Assembly (NCBI GenBank): GCA_029532625.1
Contig: JARFXM010000006.1
Coordinates: forward strand, 372,001-436,000
Direction of reading: 5' to 3'
Length of the DNA: 64,000 nt
DNA from: Lomentospora prolificans
Lineage: Eukaryota > Ascomycota > Sordariomycetes > Microascales > Microascaceae
The notes below the pieces were generated by a model. The model had not been told where the DNA came from. It did no database searches and saw only the letters and a list, made by a program, of their open reading frames with translations. Shown piece by piece: positions 48,301 through 60,003 of this stretch. The first letter of the stretch is position 1. Every line of letters begins with the position of its first letter. The position numbers and the translations under genes were made by a program.

Positions 48301-49138
48301 GCGGCTCTTCTTTGATTTGGATGTGCTCGCAACACTACGCGTATCTCCACGACCTTGCGAAGCCTTTGCTCGGGTCTTGGGAGCCACGATCATCTCAGCA
48401 TCGGGAGACACCTTGGCGAACGCCTGGGTGGCAGGAAGGGCCGGCTCAACAGCTGTCACCTTGATATTCGCCGTCGTCGTAGGTGATAAGTGCACCGTCA
48501 GCAAATGAGGGGAGACAGGTGAGCCGCCAGTGGGCTGATATTTCGGGTTCGGTATCGCTCGGATTTGGGATTGCATGTTGAGCTCGAGGAAATTCGCATG
48601 GAGCTCGATGACCTCCCAATCTTCGGTCGTCGAGGGTTCAATATTGATCGTGTGCACGAGGGGCGGATCAACGTGGACGGTCGTGAGCACCCGTTGGCCA
48701 TCGGTGAGGCCGAGGGTGTTTGCCAGTACGGCATCGATCTCGACGAGGGGTAGATCCTTGACACGAGCTGGGCTTCCACGGAAGCTATTGAGCCCGTCAA
48801 TGGGCGCAGCTACCTTGCGCTTACTGGGCATGCCAGTCCAGCCCAGGAAAACGGATGTTCCCTGGGCGGCGGGAGACGAAGGGGCTCCATTGGTAGCGGA
48901 AGGACGGTAGTTTAACTCGACAATAACATTTTGCGCTGGCTATGCACAATGCGTAGAGATTAGTTGTGTGGTTCAACTAGGCAAAGCTCTTGATACTCCG
49001 GTGAAGCTCGGCAAAACGTACCGTATTAAGGTTTACCAGGAGCGATTCAAGCGAAGCGGGGAGGTTCACAAGGCAGCTCTTAAGGTGGACGAGGGAGATC
49101 TCAGCCGGCGTCGACCGCGCATTTCTTTGGGGAGCCAT
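45394..49138 (-). CDS. PEX1: Peroxisomal AAA ATPase Pex1
   Basis: Two exons on the minus strand, 49138-49022 and 48939-45394, give 1220 residues, the normal size for fungal Pex1. The donor is GTACGT and the acceptor GCATAG. The N-terminal domain includes LNTPAQNVIVELNYRP and FLGWTGMPSKRK, typical of Pex1. The D1 ATPase has TGAMGSGKTS near residue 541 and a Walker B reading AIVILDDLDKL. D2 is canonical: YGYPGCGKTLLAS near 872, VLFFDEFDSIAPKRG near 927, then the second region of homology ending DPALLRPGRLDKS. As known for the family, Pex1 forms a hexamer with Pex6 at the peroxisome and extracts ubiquitinated Pex5, which is needed for matrix import and therefore growth on fatty acids. Pex6 is not in the window. 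The start is head-to-head with MCM7. Confidence 0.96.
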
Positions 49139-49694
49139 GGTTGACCAGACTGGCCATTCTATGCTTTCGGTGAATTGGGTTGAGGGGCGAGAACGGCAAC
49201 TTATAGCAAAGCCATTCGGATCCTACTTTTTTGGTGATGGTTGTCCCTCCTCGGTCGTAGCTAGCAACGAAGCGGCACTAAAGTCCGGCCCAGTCTGGAG
49301 CATGTGCCGAGGTCTCCAGCATGCACCAGCGTGAGTGGCACCGAGTCGAGTCGGTGTCAATGTCATGGTCGATGCGACAGTGCGAGGCCGTCAGCCGGCG
49401 CCAACTGCGGAACTGTTCAGCCACAATGTGGCACGGGCCTATTAAACATTCGCGACGTGACGCGAAAAAACGCGACCCCTGCAGCTGGTCGACGCGCCCA
49501 TGTCATGTCCAGCAAAGTGGTCCAGGCGCCGGTTGCCCCCAGCCACTCTCCACTGGCCAACGAACCTGGCCAAGCAGATAATTGCGAAACCTCATCTCCA
49601 GCTCAGCTCGCCCCTCCATGCCCCATCGCAAACTTCCCTATTTCCCTCCCCACGCTCCGCTGTGAAGCATTCTATCCGCGATTGAATCATCAAG
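49139..49694. promoter_or_regulatory. Bidirectional promoter, PEX1 / MCM7
   Basis: The 556-bp divergent region between the two start codons. It includes the ACGCG cluster described separately. A CCAAT-like and pyrimidine-rich leader lies just before the MCM7 ATG (about 49610-49690). Confidence 0.6.
49451..49496 (+). promoter_or_regulatory. ACGCG (MCB-like) cluster upstream of MCM7
   Basis: Three ACGCG cores at 49460-49464, 49470-49474 and 49492-49496. The first two form the direct repeat ACGCGAAAAAACGCG. They lie about 200-235 bases before the MCM7 ATG. MBF (Mbp1/Swi6-type) factors bind ACGCG at G1/S genes in ascomycetes, and MCM genes are classic targets. The sites are seen; the regulation is inferred. 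Confidence 0.5.
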
Positions 49695-52388
49695 ATGGCG
49701 CTTCGACAGTATCCCGCACCGGTCGACTACGAGAAACAGCAAAGTAAGAGACCTTCTGGAAGCACGAGTTGTTTGTTTACGTCTGGAAAATGCTAACTTT
49801 TACCAATAGCCGCCTTCGAGCTGTTTCTCTCCGAATTCAAGACCACCCCTGAACAATCGATCGCGCAAGCCTTTGGCAACATTTCTATTGAAGAGGATGG
49901 TCTGAGTGACGAGTACGACTTCCTAGATGAAGATGAGGAGGCACAGGAGCGCCGCCGACAGGAGCGCCGTGACCGCGCAGAGAGGCGGAAAGGCCCCCAC
50001 CACAAGTACAAGGAGCTCCTCCAAGATCTCGCGGACAGGAAGATCCAAGAGATCAGGGTAGATCTCGATGACCTGGCCTCGGTAAGTGGTCTTTTTGCGC
50101 TGCTTCGATCCTTGCGCAAGCACTCACCGCTACTTACTAGTTCGAGGACTCCCTCGACGAGAACCTGAAACTTGTCGAGTCTGTGGAGATGAACACAAAA
50201 CACTACACCGAAGTCATGTCCCGTGCCATTGACAAGCTTCTACCCACCCCTAGTGTCGAGATCAAGTATGCTTTTCTACCTACTAAGATGGTTGAGCCTA
50301 GCGCTAATTCAGACCAGTTTCAAGGACGACGTCCTCGATGTCCTCATGGCCCGTCGCCGCGACCGAAACCGCCGTGTTCAAGAAGCGGCCGAAAATGATC
50401 CCACACTTCTCCAAGATCAATTCCCCCCTGCGTTGACCAGGCGATACACTCTCATCTTCAAGCCCCGCACCGCATCTGGTGATGCTGGCAAGAAGGCTCT
50501 TGCCGTCCGCCAAGTCCGTGGTGAACATCTTGGCCACCTCATCACCATCCGCGCTATCGCCACCCGTGTATCCGACGTCAAACCCGTCGTACAGGTCAGC
50601 GCCTATACTTGTGACCGCTGTGGTTGCGAAATCTTCCAGCCTGTCACTGAGAGGTCATACGGCCCTCTCACCGTCTGCCCGTCGGACGACTGTCGCAAAA
50701 ACCAAGCCAAAGGTCAGCTCAACCCCTCATCTAGGGCTAGCAAGTTCCAGCCTTTCCAGGAGGTCAAGGTTCAGGAATTGGCCGAGCAGGTCCCCATTGG
50801 TCAGATTCCTAGGAGCCTTACGGTACTCTGCTATGGCACCTCAGTGCGTCAAGTCAATCCTGGTGACGTCGTCGATATCACTGGCATCTTCTTGCCGACC
50901 CCCTACACCGGTTTCCAGGCGATGAAGGCCGGTCTCCTAACTGACACCTACGTCGAGGCGCACTACATTGTCCAGCACAAGAAGGCCTACTCTGAGATGA
51001 CTGTTGATCCTATGCTCGTCCGCCGCATCGACCAATACCGACAGAGTGGACAGGTTTACGAGCTTCTCGCCAAGTCGATCGCCCCCGAGATCTTCGGCCA
51101 TCTCGACGTCAAGAAGGCGCTCCTACTTCTTCTCATTGGTGGTGTGTCCAAGGAGATGGGCGATGGAATGAAGATTCGTGGCGACATCAACATCTGCCTC
51201 ATGGGTGATCCTGGTGTGGCCAAGTCTCAGCTCCTCAAGTACATCTCCAAAGTCGCTCCTCGTGGTGTCTACACCTCGGGTCGTGGTTCTAGCGGCGTTG
51301 GTCTAACTGCTGCCGTAATGCGTGACCCCGTCACCGACGAGATGGTTCTTGAAGGTGGTGCTCTCGTCTTGGCCGATAATGGTATCTGCTGTATTGATGA
51401 GTTTGACAAGATGGATGAGAATGACAGGACCGCCATTCACGAAGTCATGGAGCAGCAGACCATCTCCATCTCCAAGGCCGGGATTTCCACCACGCTCAAC
51501 GCCCGCACTTCCATCCTCGCCGCCGCTAACCCTCTCTACGGCCGCTACAACCCGCGCATCTCTCCGGTCGAGAACATCAACCTCCCCGCTGCCCTTCTCT
51601 CGCGTTTTGATGTCATGTTCCTTCTCCTCGATACCCCTACTCGCGAGACCGATTCCCAGCTCGCCAAGCACGTTGCCTACGTACACATGAACTCGCGTCA
51701 TCCCGAGGTCGGCACGGATGGCGTCGTCTTTACTCCCCACGAAGTCCGCAGCTACGTTGCTCAGGCCCGTACCTACAGGCCTGTCGTTCCTGAGCGCGTC
51801 AGCGAATATATGGTCAAGACGTACGTCCGTCTTCGAGATCAACAACGTCGTGCCGAGCGCCGCGGTCAGCAGTTCACCCACACCACGCCCCGTACCCTGT
51901 TGGGTGTTGTCCGTCTAAGCCAGGCGCTTGCTCGTCTCCGATTCAGCAATGAGGTCATTCAAGACGACGTCGATGAGGCGCTTCGTCTTCTCGAGGCCTC
52001 GAAGCAAAGCCTGCAGGCCGAAGACCCCAAGCGCAATAGGGGTCTCAACGCCAGCAGCAAGATTTATAACATCGTCAAGGGTCTTGCTGATTCCGGTGCT
52101 TGCCGTGCGGACGATGCCGAGGATGATGATCTTGGTATTGAGCTTAGCATGAGGAAGGTTAAGGAGAGGGTGATTGCCAAGGGTTTCACCGAAGATCACT
52201 GGCTCAAGGCATTGGATGAGTACACCGAGCTCAACGTAAGTCCATCCAGTCCCCCCCCCCTTTGTGAACGCGTTTTCGATAGCACTTAATACTAACTGCC
52301 TGTCTAGGTCTGGCAAACTGCTGGAAATGGTACCCGCCTCATCTTTATCCACGCCAATGACGATTCCGATGAGGAAATGTCCGAGTAA
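49695..52388 (+). CDS. MCM7: DNA replication licensing helicase subunit Mcm7
   Basis: Five exons, 49695-49743, 49810-50081, 50141-50265, 50318-52235 and 52308-52388, give 814 residues with exact phases. The N-terminus MALRQYPAPVDYEKQQ and the block SDEYDFLDEDEE are fungal Mcm7 features. The zinc finger is CDRCGC..CPSDDC (about residues 247-278), and SRASKFQPFQEVKVQELAEQVPIGQIPRS is diagnostic for Mcm7 over other MCMs. The AAA+ core has Walker A GDPGVAKSQ (about 444), Walker B CIDEFDKMD (about 508) and an arginine finger in LLSRFD (about 577). The C-terminal winged helix ends DDSDEEMSE. As part of the Mcm2-7 hexamer it loads at origins and unwinds DNA in the nucleus. A C-run sits inside the last intron. 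Confidence 0.97.
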
Positions 52389-52899
52389 ATGTTACGTGGT
52401 GTCGGCTCCCCAGCTCCACGCGGCTGGTTTTTTTCCCTTTTTTTTTTTTTTCCTCAAAAGGATTAGACAGTCTTGTCTCTTGGCGTTGGCGTCTGGATAG
52501 GAGATATCATGTTTGTTTTCATCTTGCCCAGCTCAGCGGGTTGGAAGTTGACAATGGGAGGGACCACTGGGGTTCATGGTTAGTTAGGGGTAGGGCGATG
52601 CGGAATGCATGGATTTTAATGAATGGGTAGCTGCTATATGTAGTGTTTTGCTCTAGTCACGTCTCTCCAAGATGATATAAAGATTACAAGTTACTTGAAT
52701 CCGCTTTTGTTGTTTTCGACTAGAGTACGCTAGGGAATGAATGCCTTGACAGAGTCAAAATGGATGCAATACAAAAAGGAGTCTTATTCTATACTTGTAC
52801 ATAATACACAAATCCATAACCTCTCCGAAGAAACTATGCTATGCGTACAAGATCCACATACATACAGGTCGCGCTCCACATAACATTCGCGCACATATC
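52389..52899. other. Convergent 3' region, MCM7 / mS29
   Basis: 511 bases holding the 3' UTRs of two converging genes, with T-runs at about 52430-52452. No further coding signal is seen. Confidence 0.6.
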
Positions 52900-54397
52900 C
52901 TAACCCCTCATACTCCTAAGAGTAACTCTCTCCATCTCACCGAGGACACCATGTCCGCTAAGTGTCCATTTGGAGCTAACGGCCGGCTCCGTAACAGCCT
53001 CCAAGAACGCACCGCTGGCGGCCCAGTACTCCATAATGGAGCGGGCCTCATCCTTCGAGATACCCTCGACAGAGAGGAGGCGGGTATCCTTGAGGACGTC
53101 GAAGACACGGTCATCGTAGCCGCGTTCGTAGGGGTTAGGCTTGGGAATCTCCTTGCCCTCGGCGCCGGCCTTGAGCTGCGACAGGATCAAGTCGAGGGAG
53201 GGGAGCTTGACATTGTCGTTACCGCCGCAGGAGCCGATAATAGCGGCACCGTTGGGGAAGGCAGTCTTGCCGGAGATGGCGTCTGTGAAAAGACGGACGG
53301 TGGTGAGCTCGTGGGCATGGACGAGGTTGAAGGACGGGTCGCGGTAGGCGCTGTCCCTCATGACGAAGCCTAGGCCATCAAGGGTGAAGAGAATGGGTGG
53401 TCGGCCGCGGACGGTGGTGAGCTCGGTCCAGAGGGCCGAGAGAGTGGGCCAAGCAAACTCGAGTTCGCGGCAGGAGGCGGCGAGATCCCCGAGGGTGGGA
53501 TTGGGGCCGAGGTGGGCGAGGTATGTGACGTTGGAGTAGTCTTTGGTCACAGGGAGAGTCCTAAGGACGGCGTCATTGGCCTTGGAAATGGCCTGGAGGA
53601 GCTTAAGGGAGTAGGAGGGTTGGCAGAACTGCAAAGGATCGGTGTCAGGGACGGGGGCGTAGTCGGTGTGGGCGTTGACGAGTTGGAAGGCTACTTCCCG
53701 TTAGTATGCGGGCATCATCTAGGAACATGAGGATATAGTACGCACCTTCGGGAATGTTGATAACAACCCACTTGTTCAAGAAACCGTGCGCCATCGCCTG
53801 CAACAATAGCGTGCTCTTGCCCGTGGCCCTGCCGCCGTTCACAATCAACTTGAGCACGTTCTTATCCTTCTTAGCGCTCTCCATCATCTTGGCGAGCTCT
53901 ACAGTCTCTGATCGTACGAGGACGTGCGGCCTCTTGAAGAAGCCCCAGGACTGTGTCGGTCTAAAGGCTTCGACGGCCCTCAGCTGATCGATCACAGAGT
54001 CGGGGACACCCAGCACGCGACCATGCGCCTCGTCGGACGCCATGGACTCGGGAGCCAGGTCTCCTAGGCCCGTCACCGCAATGGCATTGTTGTTGCTCAG
54101 CTGGATCCGCTTACGGAAGGCCTTTCGCTCGCCGGGCGCGGGCGTCTTAGCTCGGACCAAGGCGCCCTTCTTCTTTTTGTAGTTCTTCTTGGCCTTTCCC
54201 TTCACGATATGCTTGCCCTTTTGGTTCTCAAGGCGCGTTGAGGTGGAAAAGGAAGCGGCCGCATTGTTAGGAGTGGCTATTACCGTCGTCGAAAGAATGG
54301 GGGTGAGCACAGGGGCGATGCGTGCCGAGAAAGGTGTAGGCCGGGTCTTGCCCAGACACCGAAGGGCGATCGAGGCCATCGTGGCCTGTGATGACAT
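52900..54397 (-). CDS. Mitochondrial ribosomal small-subunit protein mS29 (DAP3/Rsm23)
   Basis: Two exons on the minus strand, 54397-53746 and 53690-52900, give 480 residues. The donor is GTGCGT, the branch TACTAAC and the acceptor AAGTAG. The N-terminus is basic and Ser/Thr/Ala-rich (SIALRCLGKTRPTPFSARI), a good mitochondrial presequence, followed by a Lys-rich segment (GKAKKNYKKKKG). The P-loop is NGGRATGKSTLLLQ (about residue 190), and later blocks LLQAISKANDAVL and ELEFAWPTLSALWTEL fit the DAP3/mS29 GTP-binding family. In the mitoribosome it sits at the head of the small subunit and is the only subunit that binds GTP. A second ATG (MASIALRC, 54379) is an alternative start. It is head-to-head with RRS1. 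Confidence 0.93.
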
Positions 54398-54806
54398 TAT
54401 TTCCGCGGTTCAATTAAGGCGCCGTTATGTCGAATTGAGCATGCTGGGTTGTGCGCGACGTCCTTGGCGGGAATGACAGCGTCAATCGCTCGTCAGTCGA
54501 TTCTTTCGAGCTTTCCTTCCCCTTCAACTTTTTGCGTCGCGAAAATCGAGAGGTCAAAAATTCGACGTCCTCATTGGCTCGCCCCAGGACACAGCTGGAT
54601 CAGATATCTACCGAAGATCTCCCGAGAGCGGTGAGAAGTGCGAGAAGTTCAGACCGCCCCGCGCTCGAAAATTGACGGGGCAGAAAAAAAATAATCCAGA
54701 ACTTCAGCAAAAGAAAAACTCCCCACTGTTGTTGGAGATTCCGTTCAAGGATCCTTGCCACGATCCATTCACAACTTTAGCAATCCAACACACAATCCCA
54801 CCCGCA
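54398..54806. promoter_or_regulatory. Bidirectional promoter, mS29 / RRS1
   Basis: 409 bases between the start codons of a mitochondrial ribosomal protein and a cytosolic ribosome-assembly factor. It contains A-rich strings such as GTCAAAAATTCGAC (about 54552), loosely like the ribosomal-biogenesis RRPE element, and TCGCGAAAATC (about 54536). No site is strong enough to call separately. Confidence 0.5.
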
Positions 54807-55421
54807 ATGGCCGTCTCAGAGGCCCCCCAAAAGCTGCCTGTAGCAGTGAACAAGCCCACGCCTTACACCTTTGACCTCGGCCTCCTCGTCGCCACGGACC
54901 CAAACCCTGTTTCCCTCCCTACCCCCGACCATGCCGACCCCGCCGCGTCCTCCGCCGCCCTCGAGCAGTCCCTCGCCGAAATCGCCCGCGACGGCGCTCA
55001 GGCCCTAATTAACCAGCTTCTAACAACGTGCCCTATCAATGCCACACAGGAGGGCGTCGCCCTTACGCTGCCGCCCATCTCGACGCCGCTTCCCCGAGAA
55101 AAGCCCTTACCGCAGCCCAAGCCCATGACCAAGTGGCAGAAGTTCGCGGCGAAGAAGGGTATTGCTCCCAAGACTAAGGAGCAGAGGCGAAACCTGGTGT
55201 ACGACGAGGAGGAGGGTGCCTGGAGACCAAAGTGGGGCCAGGGCGGTATCAACAAGAAGGGCGAAGATTACCCCATTGTCGAGGTAGATATGGAGAAAGA
55301 AAGGCAAGGCAAGGAAACGAATCCCAGGGCCGAGGGCAGGCGAGAGAGGGTGGAGAGGGTGAAGAGGAATGACAGGAAGATGAGGAAAAACTTCAGGCAA
55401 AAGGAAGGAAAGAAGAAGTGA
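54807..55421 (+). CDS. RRS1: Ribosome biogenesis regulator Rrs1
   Basis: Single exon, 204 residues from the first real ATG, matching the usual length (about 203). Family blocks are seen in order: YTFDLGLLVATDPNP, ARDGAQALINQLLTTCP, LPREKPLPQPKPMTKWQKFAAKKGI, KTKEQRRNLVYDEEEGAWRPKWG, then a basic, coiled-coil-like tail (KRNDRKMRKNFRQKEGKKK) acting as nuclear/nucleolar signal. Rrs1 with Rpf2 brings the 5S RNP (Rpl5, Rpl11, 5S rRNA) into pre-60S particles in the nucleolus. The divergent neighbour encodes a mitoribosomal protein, so the shared promoter may coordinate both translation systems (inference). Confidence 0.96.
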   Translation: MAVSEAPQKLPVAVNKPTPYTFDLGLLVATDPNPVSLPTPDHADPAASSAALEQSLAEIARDGAQALINQLLTTCPINATQEGVALTLPPISTPLPREKPLPQPKPMTKWQKFAAKKGIAPKTKEQRRNLVYDEEEGAWRPKWGQGGINKKGEDYPIVEVDMEKERQGKETNPRAEGRRERVERVKRNDRKMRKNFRQKEGKKK

Positions 55422-56700
55422 ATGAATCGACGGATGACGAAGTGAAATTGGTTCGATGGATTGCAAAATGCGCTAGCTTCTTATTCATTTGGCGTTCGGA
55501 ATATGGCAATAGATGTTTATCATAGGCGAGCAAAGTCTACTCTCCAGAAAAGTTCACTCTCTCTTTAACCACCTCCCACGACTGAAGGCATCAACCAATG
55601 CGCTATCCAGCATACGTTGTCACAGCAAGTCGAGGAACTCGGTCAAGAATATCCATTACTCCCAATTAGCCACCTCCACCAAAACCCGCATCTCAACATC
55701 CTCGCCCGCACTGCTATATACCGAGGTATTGCTGTATCCAACTAAAACATAAAAGAATACTATGCCCGCCTCAGTCCTATTTTACACTCTTGAATCATGT
55801 TGCAAACCCCAACTTCTCCAATTTCAACGCCGAACGTATAAACGAATAGAACGAGTAGAATGGGCTCATCGATCAACACCTTCACCCAAGTACACGAGCT
55901 GCCTCTCCAGTTATTAGACGAAGACATTGTCTATTGCATGAACCTCGTCCATAGGCACTCCACGTACATGATATTTGGAGAAGGGCAGCTCTCAGAATGC
56001 GGAAGGGTCAAATGGTATTCATATGCCCTAGAAAATGGCGATCGGTAGAGCTAGCACCACATGTCTCAGCCTGGGCCCCCTATGTCGGTGCAAGTTGATA
56101 TACCAGAAGCCACGATATTTGAAGAGCCCGGTCCAAAAACGAACGAGAGTTGACATAGCTTTAGACCCGAGGACCTCAACTTCCGGCATGCATAATGGAT
56201 TATGTCTCGCGGCGGTAGACGAACTCGCGCCAAGAATCCAATTCACCCAAAGGCTTAGAAGCCGGAAGAAAAGAGTCCCGTCGCCTCTATCCCAAAACGC
56301 CACCTGGGGACGAAAAGTGTCTTCTTTGTAAACGGACTGTTAACAAAGTCATTTGGCGAACTTGACCAGGAACAGAAGAATGACAATCGCTATTTTATTC
56401 GAGGGCGGAAAGAGAAAACCTGTAATAGCAGGAGGGTGGTATTTTGAAAGAGAAAAGAAAAAACCTCCAAAAGCGCCGCAAATAACAATATATCTGTAGG
56501 AAGAAAAAAAATAGACCCGAGGAAAGCAACGGACAAAGGGAATTCGTAAACGGCGTGAGATCGTTAGACCAGTGACGTGCTAGCTTGTAGTGAGAGTTCC
56601 CACCGAGATACCAGTGACGAGATCACATTGTCCTTGCAGGTACGTGAGGCCTGTGCAAACCCGTAGGGAACACCACAAATCGCCGTGCTCGTCTTATGTT
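55422..56700. other. Convergent 3' intergenic region, 1.3 kb
   Basis: Between the ends of RRS1 and the RhoGAP gene. It is AT-rich with purine runs near 56440-56515. Frames such as 55513-55752 and 56035-56331 show no motif. No gene is supported, and a long 3' UTR of the RhoGAP gene probably covers the right part. Confidence 0.55.
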
Positions 56701-59700
56701 TTAAAAGTTGAGAGGAGACAACGGCTTAATCGGCGACAGAGGTCGTAAGTCAGTGCCGCCAGCATTGCTCGGTATTTCGCGTCCGCTATCAATGGTGAGG
56801 TTGGCCGACGGGGCTGTCGAAGAGCCGCTTCCGTTTGTTTCTAACAACTGAAGATTCTTCTTCTTGGGCCTAGCTCTCTGACTATCTTGGCCCTGGCTAC
56901 TCGATGGCTTGCTGCTGCTGTCGGATGATGAAACGGCCCGCTCCTCCACTATCTGCTGGTCCTCTTGGATTGGCCTCTTAGGTTCGGAAAGGCCGCGAGG
57001 CGGTGGTTGGTCAAAAAGCATGTATTCCTGCTCAATGAACTTCGCCTCATTCTTGCAACCTTTCCAACACTCGCGCCAGTCACACACGAGGAACTTGAAG
57101 CAAAAGACGTCAATCTTCATGCAGGGTTGAAAACAGATACACAGGTTGCGGAAGTCCATCTTGTTCTTGTCTGAATGAGCGAGCAAGAGACTAAGATGAC
57201 AGGTGATGGCAAAGAGGAGATAGTAGTTGAAGGGCGAGAGATTAGAGAGCTCGTCGATCAGCATCTGCGGTACGGTTTCAGCGCCGGCGCACTCCCTTGA
57301 GATGCGTTCCTGGGCCGCCTTGGGAAAAAGTTCATCTGGAAGCTCCCGGAGCCAGGCTTTGAGCATCGAGCCTATGATGTTAATGTCGTATAGATCGTCC
57401 TGCGCGAAAAGATCGACGTCGTATTCTGAGATGGGGTTGATGTTAGCATTCATTTAGACAGCATTCCTCCAGATAGCCAAAAAGCTGGCTAGGATTGGCG
57501 GCAGCCGCTTACCCTCGTCAAATTTCCTTTGCCATTTCTTGATCTGAGGGCCACTTCCAGGCACTCGGTATAAGCCCTCCACGTCGCACCCCTTGTAATT
57601 CAAATAGTCAATGGCGCGCCAGGGAAATGCGGGCATCCAAAATTCGGTTTTATCGCGTGAGTCTTCCAGCCGCTTGGAGATGCGCGTGAGTCGAGTCTGC
57701 TCAATGAGAGGTTGGTTGATCACTTTTAGGACATAGTGTTCGTCGTCAACGACGGGCTCCTTTTCAGCACCGGCGAGCCCCCGCTGGCCCTTGCCGAAAA
57801 GACCACCCCGAATCATGTCGGCGGCTTTCGTGGACGAGTTCTTGAGGCCGCTGAAGAATGTACTACCCCCAGCATTCTCGCGGAGAGATGAGGGTTGGGT
57901 CCGGGGATGGTCCTTTTCCCTAAGGTTCTCCTTGTTGGAAAAGTCACGATAGCCGGTGCGGTCCTCGGAGCGGTTGCGTGAGCTCGACGTCATGATCTCG
58001 CGGAAAGACCTGTCCTGGGCCTGCATGGTCATCGCCGTCTTGGGCGGAGGTGTGCCGTAGGAAAGAGATCGCTCGACGTGGTTCTGGTCGTAGAGCTTAA
58101 CCGGCGGTGGGAGAGCAGGCTCTCTTCGTTCTCGTGAGCGGGAGTGGGGGCTGGCGTCTCGATCTCGATCCTTGTCGCGCAGAGATTTTGTTCGTCCCAA
58201 AAGGCCAAATGGCTTGGATTTTCCCTTTTTGGAGACGACTTGCGCTTGCTGGTAATTCTGGTTCTGCGTTTCGTAGTCTGTGGAGGCGAGCGACAAATCG
58301 GATTTGGAAGGCAAGGAGGGGTTTGGTTTCTGAACTGAGTGATCTGCATCCGACGGATCTGTTTCGCAAGGGGCGCAAGGAAGGGAGGGGTTAGCGTTGC
58401 GTAGCCTAGCGTAGCGTTTTGCCAGCGTCGCGCTGACAAGACAGAGGGCACAACTAAATCAGCCAGCTGGCCAAACTGCTGGCCCTATCCATGCACTCCC
58501 TGCACTAGCACTGGTACGAAACCCGAAACAACTAGGCCCAGGGCACTTGAAAAAAACCTGGGCGACGGGTAGGAATGGGATGAGGAATGAGGGGAAATGA
58601 ATCGCTGACAATTAAAAAGACCAAGACAGGCAATTAAAACAGGCCGTGGTAAAAAGGAAAGCAAAGGAAAAAAAGAAAACAAAAAGAATAAAAGGGGGGG
58701 GCAGTCAGGGGAAAAGAAGCCGTAACCGACAGAAAAAAAAAAAAAAGAATGAAAATAATTGTGAAATTAGGCGAAAAGAAGGCTCTTGACCATAGCCAGC
58801 GGTGGATTCGCCCCAATAATCAGGTAAACCTGCTGCGACGAGCTGATAATGCAGGTTGTTGGCCAGCGTCACAGGGTCGGCGTCACAGGCGACGGAAAGG
58901 ATTAGCGACGGGCGGCAAAAGGTAGCCAGGCCCCAGCATTGGGGTCTGAATGGGGATTGAGCCAGGGGTGCCGTCTCGAATCAAAGAGCCTTGCTGGCGG
59001 GCAGTGCAGCATAAGGATCAGTCCAGAAGAGCGCAGCGCAGGATCATTGTCCTAGCTAGCTGACATTGGTACCTTCCTCTGGTCCAGCGGTCGCGCAGGG
59101 TAGTGATTGATAAAGAGGAGGGCATAGAGATAGGGTACCATCGCATCACGGTAGAGAAATGAAAAGGCTACAGACCAACACAACAAGACGAGAATGAAAC
59201 ACAGAAAGGAAAATGCAGCGCATACCTGGATACCGGGGCGTATTCGCCGCTGTTGCGGGATTGTCCAGTCCCCTCGACATGCTCTCGCTCCCGCTTGAGC
59301 CCGGTGGGCGTTCCTGTTGCTGGGGTCTCGGGCGCTGCGCGTGCGGAAACAGGTACTGCTGTGCACTGGGTGATGTAGGGCGCTGACCGCTGCTAGATTT
59401 ACTCGACTTGTGAAAGCTGAAAAAGAAACTGCTGCTCTTGGCTGTGCGCGGATCCTGATAGTTCGTGCCGTGCTCCTGGGACTGATTAATAACTGGTGGA
59501 AGCGGGCGAGGCTGTTGCGATGCCACCGTGTCTTGTGAGGCTTCGTGGAGCGCCGCAGCGAGAGGAAAGTAAGGCGAGGATGCTTCCTCGGTAGCGTGCG
59601 CCTCTGAATTGCGCCGAAGGGGAACGGGGCTCCGGCTATGCCTCCTACTATGCGTTGCCGGAGACGATGGTGGTGCCTGGGCTGGTGTCGTCGGCTCGGT

Positions 59701-60003
59701 CTGCGCCTGGGCCTTGGAATTGGTTGGGGAGGTATTGGGACTGTTTTTGCGAAGCTGTCGTGCTCCAGAGACGTCGTCGGTCAAGTGTTTCCCACGATCG
59801 CGGGGTGATCTCTTTGGGCTGAGTCGAAAGGGGGAGAGGGGAGAACGGGGCGATCGTGTAGAAGCGGTGGAGGCGGTTACAACAGCGGCAGTCGGCGAAT
59901 GGACTTGTCGGATGGTTTGACGAACACCAGCGCCAGAACCATCACCCGGGGTCGCCGCTGTATCAGACAGGGTTAATGGTTGTGGAGCTGGCTTGCGGCC
60001 CAT
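56701..60003 (-). CDS. RhoGAP-domain GTPase-activating protein
   Basis: Three exons on the minus strand, 60003-59226, 58358-57513 and 57425-56701, give 782 residues with exact phases. Intron 1 is 867 nt (GTATGC donor, GCTAACC branch, AACAG acceptor), unusually long here. Residues 1 to about 440 are low-complexity and rich in Ser/Pro/Arg, with SPRSPLSPFRLSP-type phosphorylatable motifs. A conserved segment VVDDEHYVLKVINQPLIEQTRLTRISKRLEDSR precedes the RhoGAP domain (about 505-690): GCDVEGLYRVPGSGPQIKKW with the arginine finger near 524, LKAWLRELPDELFP, and LSPFNYYLLFAITCHLSLL followed by KNKMDFRNLCICFQP. The C-tail is again Ser-rich and ends IKPLSPLNF. It should stimulate GTP hydrolysis by a Rho or Cdc42/Rac GTPase in cell polarity. 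The precise target is not readable. Confidence 0.9.
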
